Part shown: piece by piece, positions 8,577-17,367 of the stretch | Layout: every line of letters starts with the position of its first letter | How positions within the stretch are numbered: position 1 is the first letter of the stretch | Origin: an uncultured bacterium | Lineage (GTDB): Bacteria; Planctomycetota; UBA8742; UBA2392 | Assembly (NCBI GenBank): GCA_938014885.1 | Contig: CALLQI010000017.1 | Location: 124,001 to 188,000, forward strand | Length of the DNA: 64,000 bases | Direction of reading: 5' to 3' | Notes under the pieces: model-generated | What the model was told of the DNA's origin: nothing | Databases searched by the model: none | What the model saw: the letters and a program-made list of their open reading frames with translations, nothing else | Program-made: the position numbers and the translations under genes

Positions 8577-9200
8577 GTGAACTCGAAGGCCTACCTGGAC
8601 TTGCTGAAGAAGCGCCGCTCACGGCGCTTCTTCTCTGATCGGCCGGTTGATGCGGCCGCCATCGAGCGCGCGCTGCAAGGCGCGATGCGCGCGCCCAGCG
8701 GCGCAAACACCCAACCGTGGGAATACGTGCTGATCGAACGCGGGCCGATCCGCGAGAAAGTGCGCGAGTTCTGCGAACGCGCCGACCGTGACTTCCATGA
8801 ACGCAGCCCCGATTGGCTGCGCGCCTTTTTTGACGACCACATGATCACGCCGGTCAAAGAGTTCGCAGACCGCGCACCCTTGCTGGTGGCCGTGTTCGGC
8901 CGCCGCGACATGCCATTCTGGTTGCAGAGTGTATGGCTGAGCATTGCCAACTTCATCACGGCGCTTGAAGCCGAAGGACTGCATTCGCTGACCTACACAC
9001 CCACGCTGGCGAAAGACTTCAACCGCATGATCGGCGTAGACGAAAGCTGGAGCTGCCAGGCACTGCTGCCGGTGGGCTACGGTGAAGCCGACGAAGTGCT
9101 GCAACCAAGGCCTCGCAAATCACCCGCCGAAAAAGTGCAGGTACTCAGCGGAAGCGGCAAGCTAAGCGCATACGAACCCAAGTTGCCCTTCGACGCATAG
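8577..9200 (+). CDS. Nitroreductase family FMN-dependent oxidoreductase
   Basis: Encodes 207 residues starting with GTG, 6 nt after the OmpH-like gene. It has the nitroreductase signature: a basic FMN-phosphate segment KKRRSRRFFSDRPV at ~8-21, AMRAPSGANTQPWEYVLI at ~38-55, a middle region AVFGRRDMPFW and IANFITALEAEGLHSL, and LLPVGYGEADEV near the C-terminus. Members use FMN and NAD(P)H to reduce nitro groups, quinones or flavins, and some act in dehalogenation or BluB-like reactions. The substrate is not evident. Shared orientation and the short spacing suggest co-transcription with the OmpH-like gene. Confidence 0.88.
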   Translation: MNSKAYLDLLKKRRSRRFFSDRPVDAAAIERALQGAMRAPSGANTQPWEYVLIERGPIREKVREFCERADRDFHERSPDWLRAFFDDHMITPVKEFADRAPLLVAVFGRRDMPFWLQSVWLSIANFITALEAEGLHSLTYTPTLAKDFNRMIGVDESWSCQALLPVGYGEADEVLQPRPRKSPAEKVQVLSGSGKLSAYEPKLPFDA

Positions 9201-9250
9201 CGGGTGCCTCGGCTGGGAACGCTGATCTCCTGATCGACCCTTGTAGATAT

Positions 9251-9273
9251 GCCGTGGCCGAGGGAGCCACGGC
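9251..9273 (+). terminator. Possible hairpin terminator before aroC
   Basis: Perfect 8-bp stem GCCGTGGC (9251-9258) with GCCACGGC (9266-9273), 7-nt loop, 50 nt past the nitroreductase stop. No U-tract, so it may only be a stem-loop. Confidence 0.35.
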
Positions 9274-9362
9274 CTCTGCAGACGAGCCGCCTGCGTCACG
9301 GGTTGCCGCAATTCTGTGGCAGGCCGTTCCAATCTTTGGCGCGCATTCCAGAATCGGTGTTG

Positions 9363-10541
9363 ATGGCACTCACGTTCACAACCGCTGGCGAATCGCACGG
9401 TCCGGCCGTGATAGCGACTCTTTTCGGGCTGCCGTTCGGCCACAAGCTCGACCTTGCATGGATCAACGAACAACTGCGACGCCGCCAGGGTGGCTACGGC
9501 CGTGGCGGCCGCCAGAACGTTGAGCGCGACGAAGTGACGGTGCTCAGCGGCCTGCGCCGCGAACTTACCATCGGCAGCCCGCTTACGCTGGTCGTGCACA
9601 ACCGCGACTCGCGCCTCGACAAAGCGCCCGACCTGCCCAACGTCCGCCCCGGCCACGTGGACCTTGCGGGCGTGCTCAAAATCGGCAGCCGCAACGCCCG
9701 CGACGTGCTGGAACGCGCCAGCGCCCGAGAAACGGCTGCGCGCGTGATGGCCGGCGCCGCATGCCAGAGCCTGCTGCGCGAATTCGGCATCGAAGTGGTC
9801 GCCCACGTTCTCAGCATCGGCGAGGTGGACGCCGCCGCGCCGCAGGGCGCAGGCTACACGCGCATCTACCGCGATCCCGCAGCCGCCCGCGCCGAGCGCG
9901 ACGCCGGCCAGTTCGGCACAATAGATCGCGCCAACGACGCTGCATTAAAGCAGGCGATCGACGCGGCCAAGGCTTCCGGCGACACACTTGGCGGCACAAT
10001 CGAAGTCGTGGCGCTGAATTTGCCGCCGGGCCTCGGCAGTCACAACCACTGGGACCAGCGCCTCGACGGCCGCCTTGCGCAGGCACTGATGAGTATCCAG
10101 GCGATGAAGGCAGTCGAGATCGGCCTGGGTGCCGAAGCCGCGCGCCGTGAAGGCAGCAAGGTCCACGACAGCGTATTGCCGATGCAGCCCGGCAGGGGGC
10201 GCAGCCCCTACGCACGCGGAAGCAACAACGCCGGCGGCCTTGAAGGCGGCACCACCAACGGCGAGCCGCTGGTCTGTCGCGTCCATATGAAGCCGATCAG
10301 TACACTGATGAGCCCGCTGCCCAGCGTTGACGTGTCAACAGGCAAGGCCGCCAACGCCAGCACCGAGCGCAGCGACACTTGCGCCGTGCCCGCCGCCGCC
10401 ATCGTGGCAGAGTGTGCCGTCGCAATCGTGCTGGCGCAGGCCCTGCTGGAAAAGACCGGCGGCGACAGCGTTGAGGAAGTGCGCCGCAACCTGGACAGCT
10501 ACCTGGCCTCGCTGCGGTCCTTCCCGCGGGACCCGGAATGA
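9363..10541 (+). CDS. aroC: Chorismate synthase
   Basis: Encodes 392 residues. AroC converts 5-enolpyruvylshikimate-3-phosphate to chorismate with reduced FMN, the last step of the common aromatic pathway. The family signatures are present: GESHG near residue 9, the Arg-rich RRRQGGYGRGGRQ at ~37-49, the LERASARETAARV signature and GLGSHNHWDQRLDGRLAQA. The C-terminal half carries GRGRSPYARGSNNAGGLEGG and the conserved VSTGKAANASTERSDTCAVP region. I chose ATG 9363 from the conserved N-terminus (MALTFTTAGESHG); no clear ribosome site precedes it. The stop overlaps the lptF start (ATGA), so aroC is the first gene of an aroC-lptF-lptG operon. Confidence 0.96.
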   Translation: MALTFTTAGESHGPAVIATLFGLPFGHKLDLAWINEQLRRRQGGYGRGGRQNVERDEVTVLSGLRRELTIGSPLTLVVHNRDSRLDKAPDLPNVRPGHVDLAGVLKIGSRNARDVLERASARETAARVMAGAACQSLLREFGIEVVAHVLSIGEVDAAAPQGAGYTRIYRDPAAARAERDAGQFGTIDRANDAALKQAIDAAKASGDTLGGTIEVVALNLPPGLGSHNHWDQRLDGRLAQALMSIQAMKAVEIGLGAEAARREGSKVHDSVLPMQPGRGRSPYARGSNNAGGLEGGTTNGEPLVCRVHMKPISTLMSPLPSVDVSTGKAANASTERSDTCAVPAAAIVAECAVAIVLAQALLEKTGGDSVEEVRRNLDSYLASLRSFPRDPE

Positions 10542-11662
10542 TCTCACGTCTCGACAAAGTCGTGCTGCGCGACGTGCTGCTGCTGACACTGGTCTGCGTT
10601 ATCGGCCTCACGTTTCTGTTCAGTGCGCTCAGCCTGTACCAGATCGTGAACCGCTTCGAAGTCACGCCCCACATTTCGACGCTGATTTCGTTCGCTCCCT
10701 CGCTCGCGGTCAGCCTGCTGCCGCTGACCATGCCGATTTCGGCGCTGTTCGGGACCACGCTGGTGTTCGGCCGCATGTGCGCCGAGCGCGAACTGCTGCT
10801 GCTGGCGGCCAGCGGCGTGAACCCGATCCGTCCGTTCTTTCCCTTGCTGGCAGTGGGTTTGATCGCCGGGGTAACTTCGTGGCTTGGCGTCAGCGAGTTC
10901 GGGCCGCAGGCCTATGCCGAGCGCCACAACCTGCAGCGCCGCGCATTGGCTGATTTCATCGATCACCCGCCGCAGGGCCCGCGCGAGCTGCGCTTCCCCG
11001 GCGGCGAGAACAGCCCCAGCATAGACATCACTTACCAGGCCTTCGATGCTCGGCAGTTCGAGGGCCTGACGATTCTCGTCTACAATGACGAAGGCCTGCT
11101 TGCGACCCTGCATGCTGAGACCGCCAGCATCACCTATGAGCGTCACAGCGGCACAATCATCCTGACCCGCTGCTTCGGCCCCCGCCTGATCCAGTTTGAG
11201 CCCAAAAGCGGCAAACCCTTCGGTGCGCCGCTTGTAGCCGAACGCGTGAACGAGTTGCGGGTTCCCTTCAACTTTGGTGCCGACACCGGGCCCGACGGCA
11301 GCAAGGTGCTTGGCACCGCCGACCTGTTCGCCAAAGTAAGCGAAGAACAAGCCATAGACGCCAAGCGCCGCGGTGCCAGTGCGGAACTGGTACGTCGCGC
11401 GGGTCTTGCCATGGCAGGCCTGCTGCTGCCGCTGCTGGGGGCACTGCTGGCGGCGCTGGTGAACCACCCGAACCGCCTGTTTGCGGTGGGCATCGGCGTG
11501 ATCCCGAGCGCGCTGGGTTACTACCCGCTGATGACGGCGGCCAGCACGCTTGCTGAAAAGTCGTCGCTGAACCCATGGCTGGCCAGCCTGCTGGCGCCGC
11601 TGGCCGTGGTGGCCGCCTGCGCCGTGCTGGGCCTGCGTGCGATGCGCGGGAGGTGGCTGTGA
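10538..11662 (+). CDS. lptF: LPS export permease LptF (YjgP/YjgQ family)
   Basis: Encodes 374 residues. N-terminal membrane spans (VLLLTLVCVIGLTFLFSALS; TLISFAPSLAVSLLPLTMPI) are followed by ERELLLLAASGVNPIR, a conserved cytoplasmic coupling loop of the YjgP/YjgQ family, then a beta-jellyroll periplasmic domain (~150-290) and C-terminal spans with LLPLLGALLAALVNHP. With LptG and the ATPase LptB it extracts lipopolysaccharide or an equivalent lipid from the inner membrane. The start overlaps aroC by 4 nt and the stop overlaps the lptG GTG by 4 nt. It is called LptF by gene order; the two permeases are hard to tell apart by sequence alone. Confidence 0.88.
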   Translation: MISRLDKVVLRDVLLLTLVCVIGLTFLFSALSLYQIVNRFEVTPHISTLISFAPSLAVSLLPLTMPISALFGTTLVFGRMCAERELLLLAASGVNPIRPFFPLLAVGLIAGVTSWLGVSEFGPQAYAERHNLQRRALADFIDHPPQGPRELRFPGGENSPSIDITYQAFDARQFEGLTILVYNDEGLLATLHAETASITYERHSGTIILTRCFGPRLIQFEPKSGKPFGAPLVAERVNELRVPFNFGADTGPDGSKVLGTADLFAKVSEEQAIDAKRRGASAELVRRAGLAMAGLLLPLLGALLAALVNHPNRLFAVGIGVIPSALGYYPLMTAASTLAEKSSLNPWLASLLAPLAVVAACAVLGLRAMRGRWL

Positions 11663-12714
11663 AGCGCTACGACCGCTATTTTTTGGGCATCTTCCTGCAG
11701 TCGCTGGTGCTGGTGCTCGCGCTGACCACGACGATCTTTCTGGTCGTGGACGTGCTGCTGAACCTCGACAAGATCCAGGCCTTTCCGGACGTGGCCAAGG
11801 GCTCCGCGCTCTTTTACGCCTACAACCTGCCGCCGATCCTGTACCAGCTTTACCCGCTGATGGTGATCGCTGCCGGCACGTTTGCCGTGGCCCGCGTGCT
11901 GCGCGCCCGAGAACTCCTGCTGCTCGAGGCCGCCGGTGTCAGCCGCCGAAGGGCATTGGCCGCGATCATGATTCCCGCGCTGCTGCTGGGCGTGGTCGGG
12001 CTTGGGCTGCGGCAGTTCGTGTTGCCGGATCTGGCGCAGGCCGCGCGCGAGAGCCCCTATGGCGCATTTGAGTTCCGCAAGGGCAAGCGCATTTCTGTCC
12101 GCGACCAGCAGGGCAACGTCTGGTTCGTGCGCGCATACAACCTCGACAATCGCACGCTGGAAGGCGTACGCATCCTGAGCGCCGACGGCAAGCAGCTCGT
12201 CACAACCAAAGAGCTGCGCTGGATCGACGAACAGGAACACTGGTGGTCGCCGCGCCCGGGCAACGTGCTTGACCTTGAAGCCCTGACGGCCACCGTCGAA
12301 CGCCCCACCGAAACCACATGGGAAGGCGTGCCACCAATTGGCGAACTGTACCCGGCCGAGTTCGCACGGCGCAGGCGCAGTTACGCCGACCGGCCCCTGA
12401 CTGAGCTGATCCGTGAGGCCATCACCAGCCCCGAGAACCGCGACCTGCACACCAACCTGTGGCACGAGCTGTGGCACCCGTTCTCAGGCATCATCCTGCT
12501 AAGCTGCGGGCTGGGCCTTCTGCTGTGGCGCGGCGCGCGAAGCCCGTTTGCGGCCGGCAGCATGGCGATTGCGGCCGTCGTAGGCTACCAGATCCTGCTG
12601 TTCTGGTTTGAAACCATGGCACAGGCGGGTGCATTCGCGCCTGCCATCGGGGCATCCATCGCGCCGGCGCTGTTTGCCGTGTTCGGAGCAATCGTCTTTG
12701 CGCGGACCTCGTAG
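11659..12714 (+). CDS. lptG: LPS export permease LptG (YjgP/YjgQ family)
   Basis: Encodes 351 residues and pairs with the preceding permease. It starts at GTG 11659 with GGGAGG 6 nt upstream, overlapping the lptF stop (GTGA). The N-terminus VKRYDRYFLGIFLQSLVLVL is typical of LptG. A second span is followed by the coupling loop RARELLLLEAAGVSRRRALA, a periplasmic beta domain around 110-240, and three C-terminal spans (LWHPFSGIILLSCGLGLLLW and onward). LptF and LptG form the inner-membrane heterodimer of the Lpt bridge. No lptB, lptC or lptA lies within this window. Confidence 0.88.
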   Translation: MKRYDRYFLGIFLQSLVLVLALTTTIFLVVDVLLNLDKIQAFPDVAKGSALFYAYNLPPILYQLYPLMVIAAGTFAVARVLRARELLLLEAAGVSRRRALAAIMIPALLLGVVGLGLRQFVLPDLAQAARESPYGAFEFRKGKRISVRDQQGNVWFVRAYNLDNRTLEGVRILSADGKQLVTTKELRWIDEQEHWWSPRPGNVLDLEALTATVERPTETTWEGVPPIGELYPAEFARRRRSYADRPLTELIREAITSPENRDLHTNLWHELWHPFSGIILLSCGLGLLLWRGARSPFAAGSMAIAAVVGYQILLFWFETMAQAGAFAPAIGASIAPALFAVFGAIVFARTS

Positions 12715-12738
12715 GCGCAGCGGCCCTGCCCAAATGAA

Positions 12739-12767
12739 GATTGGACGGCCTTGGCGGCCGTCCAATC
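12739..12767. terminator. Bidirectional terminator between lptG and rpmH
   Basis: Perfect 12-bp stem GATTGGACGGCC (12739-12750) with GGCCGTCCAATC (12756-12767) and a 5-nt loop, placed between convergent genes 25 nt after the lptG stop and 19 nt after the rpmH stop. Confidence 0.75.
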
Positions 12768-12785
12768 GCATGATGTGCAGGTTAG

Positions 12786-13028
12786 CTAGATCTTGCCGGC
12801 GCGTTTGCGGGTCTGGCGGCGGGCTTCGGCGCGGGCGCGCTGATGCTGATTCACCTTGCGCGGCGATCCCTGGCGCTTGAACTTGCCCTCGTCGCTCACG
12901 GTCAGCTTCTTGCGACCCTTTGAGCGGCGGCGGTTCAGAACCTTGGCACCGTCGGCGGTTTTCATGCGGGCGCGGAAGCCGTGGGTACGGTTGCGCTTGA
13001 GGTTGCTGCTGCGGACGCGTCGTTTCAT
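12786..13028 (-). CDS. rpmH: Large ribosomal subunit protein bL34 with C-terminal extension
   Basis: Encodes 80 residues. The first ~45 match bL34: SNLKRNRTHGFRARM, then VLNRRRSKGRKKLTV. bL34 is normally 44-46 residues long and buried in 23S rRNA. Here it continues for about 35 more strongly basic residues (about 46-80), ending QRARAEARRQTRKRAGKI, probably a further rRNA-binding tail. A ribosome site (AGAGG) precedes the ATG, and a very good sigma-70 promoter sits 40 nt upstream. The usual partner rnpA is not adjacent: the gene stands alone between a terminator and a divergent Trm112-like gene. Confidence 0.93.
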   Translation of the reverse strand: MKRRVRSSNLKRNRTHGFRARMKTADGAKVLNRRRSKGRKKLTVSDEGKFKRQGSPRKVNQHQRARAEARRQTRKRAGKI

Positions 13029-13067
13029 GTCTGCCTCTGTGTCTGTCGGGCCTGCGTAAGGCGGGGA

Positions 13068-13096
13068 AAGGTAGGGCTGGCCACAACACCTGTCAA
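13068..13096 (-). promoter_or_regulatory. Sigma-70-type promoter of rpmH
   Basis: On the minus strand, consensus TTGACA (13096-13091) and TACCTT (13073-13068) are spaced by 17 nt. The predicted start near 13061 gives a leader of about 33 nt. This is the closest match to a canonical housekeeping promoter that I found in the window. Confidence 0.65.
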
Positions 13097-13144
13097 GGCC
13101 CCGTCTTGTGCAACCCGCACCCGTTGCCTAGCATTCGAGGCGCC

Positions 13145-13360
13145 ATGACGGAACAGACACAAAACCCGCAACCCACTGAACTCAACCCTGAGTTCCTGAA
13201 GCTGCTTGTCTGCCCCGAAAGCCGCCAGCCCCTTGTGCAGCGCGGCAACCGCCTGCTGTGCAAAGCCAGCGCCAAGGCCTATCGCATCGAAGACGGCATT
13301 CCCATCCTGCTGGTCGATGAAGCTGAGCGAATTACCGACGCCGAGCTCGCGACCCTGTAG
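13145..13360 (+). CDS. Trm112/YcaR-like small protein (UPF0434)
   Basis: A 71-residue protein with the Trm112-like pattern: LNPEFLKLLVCPESRQPL, a middle strand pair around RLLCKASAKAYRIEDGIPIL, and the family ending LLVDEAERI. In bacteria these proteins are small zinc-ribbon relatives of the methyltransferase activator Trm112; YcaR in E. coli sits with lpxK and kdsB. Only one Cys remains at each zinc-ribbon half (VCPES and LLCKA), so metal binding is doubtful. It starts at ATG 13145, divergent from rpmH and upstream of ileS by 121 nt. Its role here is unknown. Confidence 0.82.
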   Translation: MTEQTQNPQPTELNPEFLKLLVCPESRQPLVQRGNRLLCKASAKAYRIEDGIPILLVDEAERITDAELATL

Positions 13361-13481
13361 GTCGTTGCTGCAGGCGATGCTCGGCAACCACGTTGTTATC
13401 ACGTCCAATCACGGATAAACCAAACCGCCCGGCGGCCCGGCCTCACGTTTCGGGACGTCGCGAAAGACCAAAAGGAAAGCC

Positions 13482-16400
13482 ATGTCTGAAGACGCCCTGA
13501 AGGCCGCGAAAGAGAAGTACAAGTCCACGGTGCTGCTGCCCAAGACCGAGTTTCCCATGAAGGCCGGTTTGCAGCAGGTTGAGCCCGCAATGCAGGCCCA
13601 CTGGGACAGCAGCGGCCTGTACGCCCGCATCCGCAAGGCCCGCGCCGGAGCCCCCGCCTGGGTGCTGCACGACGGCCCGCCCTACGCCAACGGTGACGCG
13701 CACACCGGCACCGGCATGAACAAGATCCTGAAAGACACCGTGGTGAAGTTCCGCACGATGCAGGGCTTTGATTGCCCCTACGTCCCGGGCTGGGATTGCC
13801 ACGGCCTGCCGATCGAGCACAAGATGCTGGCTGAAATGGGCGGCAAGCTGCCCGAAGGCACGACAGCGCTGGAGCTGCGCGAGAAGTGCCTTGAGTACGC
13901 GACCAAGTGGATCGACATCCAGCGACGCCAGTTCAAGTCAGCGGGTGTGCTCGGCCGCTGGGACAACCCCTACCTCACCACCAACCCCAGCTACGAGGCC
14001 AGCGTGCTGCGCGTGTTCCGTGAACTCGTGCGCCGCGGCTTCATGACCCGCGCGCTGAGGCCGGTACACTGGAGCTGGGCCGCGCAATCCGCACTGGCCG
14101 AAGCCGAGCTCGAGTACGAAGACCGCACCGACCCCAGCGTCTACGTGCGCTTTCCCCTAAGCAGTTGCGGCAAGGACTGCAAGTTCCGCGAGCTTGTGGA
14201 AGCCCGCGCGGACAGCGAACAGGTGTGGGCCTCACTGGCGCTGCTGATCTGGACCACGACTCCCTGGACGCTTCCCGCCAACGTCGCCGTCGCGGCGGCC
14301 GAGAAGGCCGAATACGTGCTGGCCAGCTACACCCGCAATGGCAAGCGCGAACACCTCGTGATGGCACAAGCCCTTCTGTCCAAGGTGGCTGAAAAGGCGA
14401 AGCTGCAAGACGTGCAGGTGCTCGAGACATTCCCTGGTGAAACCCTGCGCGGTGTGGGCTACAGCCACCCGTTTCTCGATCATGCCTGTCCGGTCGTGTT
14501 TGCCGAGTACGTCACGCTGGAAGATGGCACGGGCCTCGTGCACACCGCACCCGGCCACGGCAAGGAAGACTTTGACACCGGTAAGCGCGAGAAGCTGCCC
14601 ATCGTCTGCCCGATCGACAACGCGGGCAAATACTTCACCGGTGAGCGACTGCGCAAAGAGCTGCAACTCAGCCCCACGTTCGAAGACACGCGCGGCTGGC
14701 TGCCGATGCTCGAAGGCCAGAACGTGTTCAAGGCCAACCCGCTGATCGTCGAGAAATTGCGCGGCGAGGGCTGGCTGCTGCACGATGAGCCCTACCCGCA
14801 CAGTTACCCGCATTGCTGGCGAACGCACACGCCGGTGATCTTCCGCGTGACCGAGCAATGGTTCGTTCAGATCGACCACGTTGACCCCGACAAGCAGATG
14901 AACCCGCAGGGCAAAACCCTGCGGCAACGGCTGCTGGATACGATCGCGGCCGCACGGTGGTTCCCTGCATGGGGCCAGAAGCGCATCGGCAGCATGATCG
15001 AGAACCGTCCCGACTGGTGCGTTTCGCGCCAGCGCTACTGGGGCATCCCGATCCCGGCGTTCCAGGACACTGTGACGGGCGAAGTCGTCTCGGACCTCGA
15101 GACGCTGGACCACGTCGTGTCGCTGGTTGAAAAGCACGGCAGCAACGTGTGGTTCGATGAAGCCAACTGGCCCGTCGAAAAGCTGGTGCCCGCCAAGCAC
15201 GCCAGGCGCAAGCTGGTAAAGATGAACGACATCTTCGACGTCTGGTTTGAGGCCGGCAGCAGCTTCAACGCCGTGATGCGCACCGACCACGAGTTGGCCG
15301 ACAAGCCCTACCGTGACGGCGACTACACGGCGCATTCGGCCATGTATCTCGAAGGCGATGACCAGCACCGCGGCTGGTTCCAGGTCAGTTTGATCCTGAG
15401 TGTCGCGACCTCAGGACAAAGCCCGTTCCACGACTGTTTGACCAGCGCCTTTGTGGTCGACGAAAAGGGCGAAAAGGGCAGCAAGAGTAAAGGCAACATC
15501 TGGGCCATCGACCAGGGCGTGAAGGACCTTGGCGCGGATTTAATACGCCTGTACTTCGCCAGTGTTGACACGTCCAGCCCAGTGCCCGTTACGTATAACC
15601 TGATCAAGACCCACGGCGAGGCGTACCGCAAGCTGCGCAACACCTGGCGCGGACTGGTCAGCAACCTGTTTGACTTCGAACCCGCCAAGCACGCGCTGGT
15701 TTACGATGCGTTGCTGCCGCTGGACCGATGGGCACTCAGCCAGGCGGCCGCGGTCGTGCACGCCATGACCGAGGCCTTTGAACGCTACGAGTTCCACACC
15801 GGACTGCGCGAGCTTACGCACTTCTGCAACGTCACGCTCAGCGCCCAGTACATGGACCTGTGCAAGGACCGCCTGTACTGCGAAGCCGCCAACAGCGTCG
15901 CCCGCCGCAGCGCCCAAACGACGTACTGGCTGCTGGCCGACATGATTGTGCGGTTGATCGCCCCGGTGTGCGTGCATACGGCCGAAGAAATGTGGCGCTT
16001 CCTGCCGAAACTCGAACGCGAGCCGGAAAGCGTCCACATGGCGTCCTGGCCCGTCGCACTGGGCGATGCAGCCGCGCACCCGGAAACCCGCGTCACAATC
16101 GGCGATGTGTACTTGCGCGCCAATGCCAAGCTGGATGCCCGCTATCGCGCCCTGTTGCAGCTCAAGGCGGAAAGCGACCGCATCCTCGACCGCATGCGCA
16201 AGGAGAAAGTTATCGGCAAGGGCTACGACGCCAACGTGCTGCTGGGTGCACAGGGTGAAACCGGGACGCTGCTGGCGATGCTGGGGAGCCCCGAGCAACT
16301 TGAGGCCGAGTTGCCGGAAGTGCTGAACGTAAGCGCCGTAAAGCTGGATGCAGGCACCGACCACGGCGCGCTGCAGGGCTTCGAGCCGGCCACGGACCTG

Positions 16401-16532
16401 AAGGGTCTGTCGCTGAAGGTGTCCGTTAGCGAGGCCAAGGCCTGCGTCCGCTGCTTCCGCCGCACCGGCGACGTGGGATCAGTGCGCGAACACGAACACC
16501 TGTGCGTACGGTGCGCGGGCGTGGTTGGCTGA
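13482..16532 (+). CDS. ileS: Isoleucyl-tRNA synthetase
   Basis: Encodes 1016 residues, a usual length for bacterial IleRS. It has a Rossmann catalytic core, a CP1 editing domain (TTTPWTLPANVAVA; GTGLVHTAPGHGKEDF), the IleRS segment RPDWCVSRQRYWGIPIP, an anticodon domain and a C-terminal zinc motif (CVRCFRR and LCVRC). It charges tRNA-Ile and hydrolyses misactivated valine. The HIGH signature, normally HxGH, reads HTGT within YANGDAHTGTGMNKILKD, and the KMSKS loop reads KGSKSKGN, so both catalytic signatures are non-canonical. AAAGGAAAGCC precedes the ATG at 13482. The frame is intact. Confidence 0.95.
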   Translation: MSEDALKAAKEKYKSTVLLPKTEFPMKAGLQQVEPAMQAHWDSSGLYARIRKARAGAPAWVLHDGPPYANGDAHTGTGMNKILKDTVVKFRTMQGFDCPYVPGWDCHGLPIEHKMLAEMGGKLPEGTTALELREKCLEYATKWIDIQRRQFKSAGVLGRWDNPYLTTNPSYEASVLRVFRELVRRGFMTRALRPVHWSWAAQSALAEAELEYEDRTDPSVYVRFPLSSCGKDCKFRELVEARADSEQVWASLALLIWTTTPWTLPANVAVAAAEKAEYVLASYTRNGKREHLVMAQALLSKVAEKAKLQDVQVLETFPGETLRGVGYSHPFLDHACPVVFAEYVTLEDGTGLVHTAPGHGKEDFDTGKREKLPIVCPIDNAGKYFTGERLRKELQLSPTFEDTRGWLPMLEGQNVFKANPLIVEKLRGEGWLLHDEPYPHSYPHCWRTHTPVIFRVTEQWFVQIDHVDPDKQMNPQGKTLRQRLLDTIAAARWFPAWGQKRIGSMIENRPDWCVSRQRYWGIPIPAFQDTVTGEVVSDLETLDHVVSLVEKHGSNVWFDEANWPVEKLVPAKHARRKLVKMNDIFDVWFEAGSSFNAVMRTDHELADKPYRDGDYTAHSAMYLEGDDQHRGWFQVSLILSVATSGQSPFHDCLTSAFVVDEKGEKGSKSKGNIWAIDQGVKDLGADLIRLYFASVDTSSPVPVTYNLIKTHGEAYRKLRNTWRGLVSNLFDFEPAKHALVYDALLPLDRWALSQAAAVVHAMTEAFERYEFHTGLRELTHFCNVTLSAQYMDLCKDRLYCEAANSVARRSAQTTYWLLADMIVRLIAPVCVHTAEEMWRFLPKLEREPESVHMASWPVALGDAAAHPETRVTIGDVYLRANAKLDARYRALLQLKAESDRILDRMRKEKVIGKGYDANVLLGAQGETGTLLAMLGSPEQLEAELPEVLNVSAVKLDAGTDHGALQGFEPATDLKGLSLKVSVSEAKACVRCFRRTGDVGSVREHEHLCVRCAGVVG

Positions 16533-16659
16533 GCAGCGGCCTTACCGTGTGGACAAGGGCCCTTTCCGGCCGCGGTTGCTGGACGCTTTGCGCGCACGGT
16601 GTATGCTTGTGTGGCGTTGCACGCAAAGCCGCACGACAGCGGCAGTACAGGACGGCCTG

Positions 16660-17310
16660 ATGTCTGATTCGCGCAAGGTTTCCGCGGTACTTCTGATTTC
16701 GGGCTCCGGCACCACCATGGAGAATCTGCTGCAGCGCGCCCAGGACGGCACCTGCCGACTTCAGCCCGTGGGCGTGATTGCCAGCAAAGAAGGCGTGCCG
16801 GGCATCGCCCGCGCCCAGAAGTTCAACGTGCCCGTGCAGGTTGTGCCGCGCACCGACTTCACCGATGCGGCCGCATTCTCACGTCAAGTCTTCAAACTGA
16901 TTGCCGCCGTGCGCCCAGACGTGGTGCTGCTGGCCGGCTTCCTGACCTACCTGCACCTGCCCGACAAATACAAAGGCAAGGTGCTGAACATTCACCCGTC
17001 GCTGCTGCCGCGTTTCGGTGGCAAAGGCATGTACGGCATCAAGGTACACAAGGCCGTGCTGCGCGCCGGCGAAAAAGAGTCCGGCTGCACAGTGCATTAC
17101 GTTGACGAAGTCTATGACCGCGGCCCGATCATCCTGCAGCGCAAAGTTCCCGTGATGCCCGACGACACCGCTGAAAGCCTTCAGGCGCGCGTCCAAGAAG
17201 CTGAGCGCGAGGCCTACCCCGAAGCCATCAACCTGTACGCTGAAAAGAGGCTGCTTCAGGTAGCCCACAGTGTGCGCATCCTGCCAGTCAAAGCCGGCGC
17301 GGAAGCCTGA
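16660..17310 (+). CDS. purN: Phosphoribosylglycinamide formyltransferase
   Basis: Encodes 216 residues. PurN transfers a formyl group from 10-formyl-THF to GAR in purine synthesis. Visible motifs are the phosphate loop VLLISGSGTTMENLL, the VLLAGFLTYL strand, and the catalytic region NIHPSLLPRFGGKGMYG, in which Asn and His are the conserved catalytic residues. SGCTVHYVDEVYDRGPIILQ holds the conserved Asp. I chose ATG 16660 from the conserved N-terminus, with ACAGGA upstream; in-frame extension back into ileS is not credible. A strong terminator follows. No other pur genes lie nearby. Confidence 0.92.
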   Translation: MSDSRKVSAVLLISGSGTTMENLLQRAQDGTCRLQPVGVIASKEGVPGIARAQKFNVPVQVVPRTDFTDAAAFSRQVFKLIAAVRPDVVLLAGFLTYLHLPDKYKGKVLNIHPSLLPRFGGKGMYGIKVHKAVLRAGEKESGCTVHYVDEVYDRGPIILQRKVPVMPDDTAESLQARVQEAEREAYPEAINLYAEKRLLQVAHSVRILPVKAGAEA

Positions 17311-17324
17311 ACCACTCCGAAATC

Positions 17325-17354
17325 AAAACGTCCGGCCCGAGGGCCGGACGTTTT
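17325..17354. terminator. Strong bidirectional terminator
   Basis: Perfect inverted repeat AAAACGTCCGGCCC (17325-17338) and GGGCCGGACGTTTT (17341-17354), with an A-run on one side and a T-run on the other. It lies between purN and the convergent baeRF gene. Confidence 0.85.
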
Positions 17355-17367
17355 CTTGCAATCCCGA

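Noticed and set aside
13361..13481. T-box or other leader before ileS
   Set aside because: No specifier loop, T-box sequence or terminator/antiterminator pair is visible in the 121 nt.
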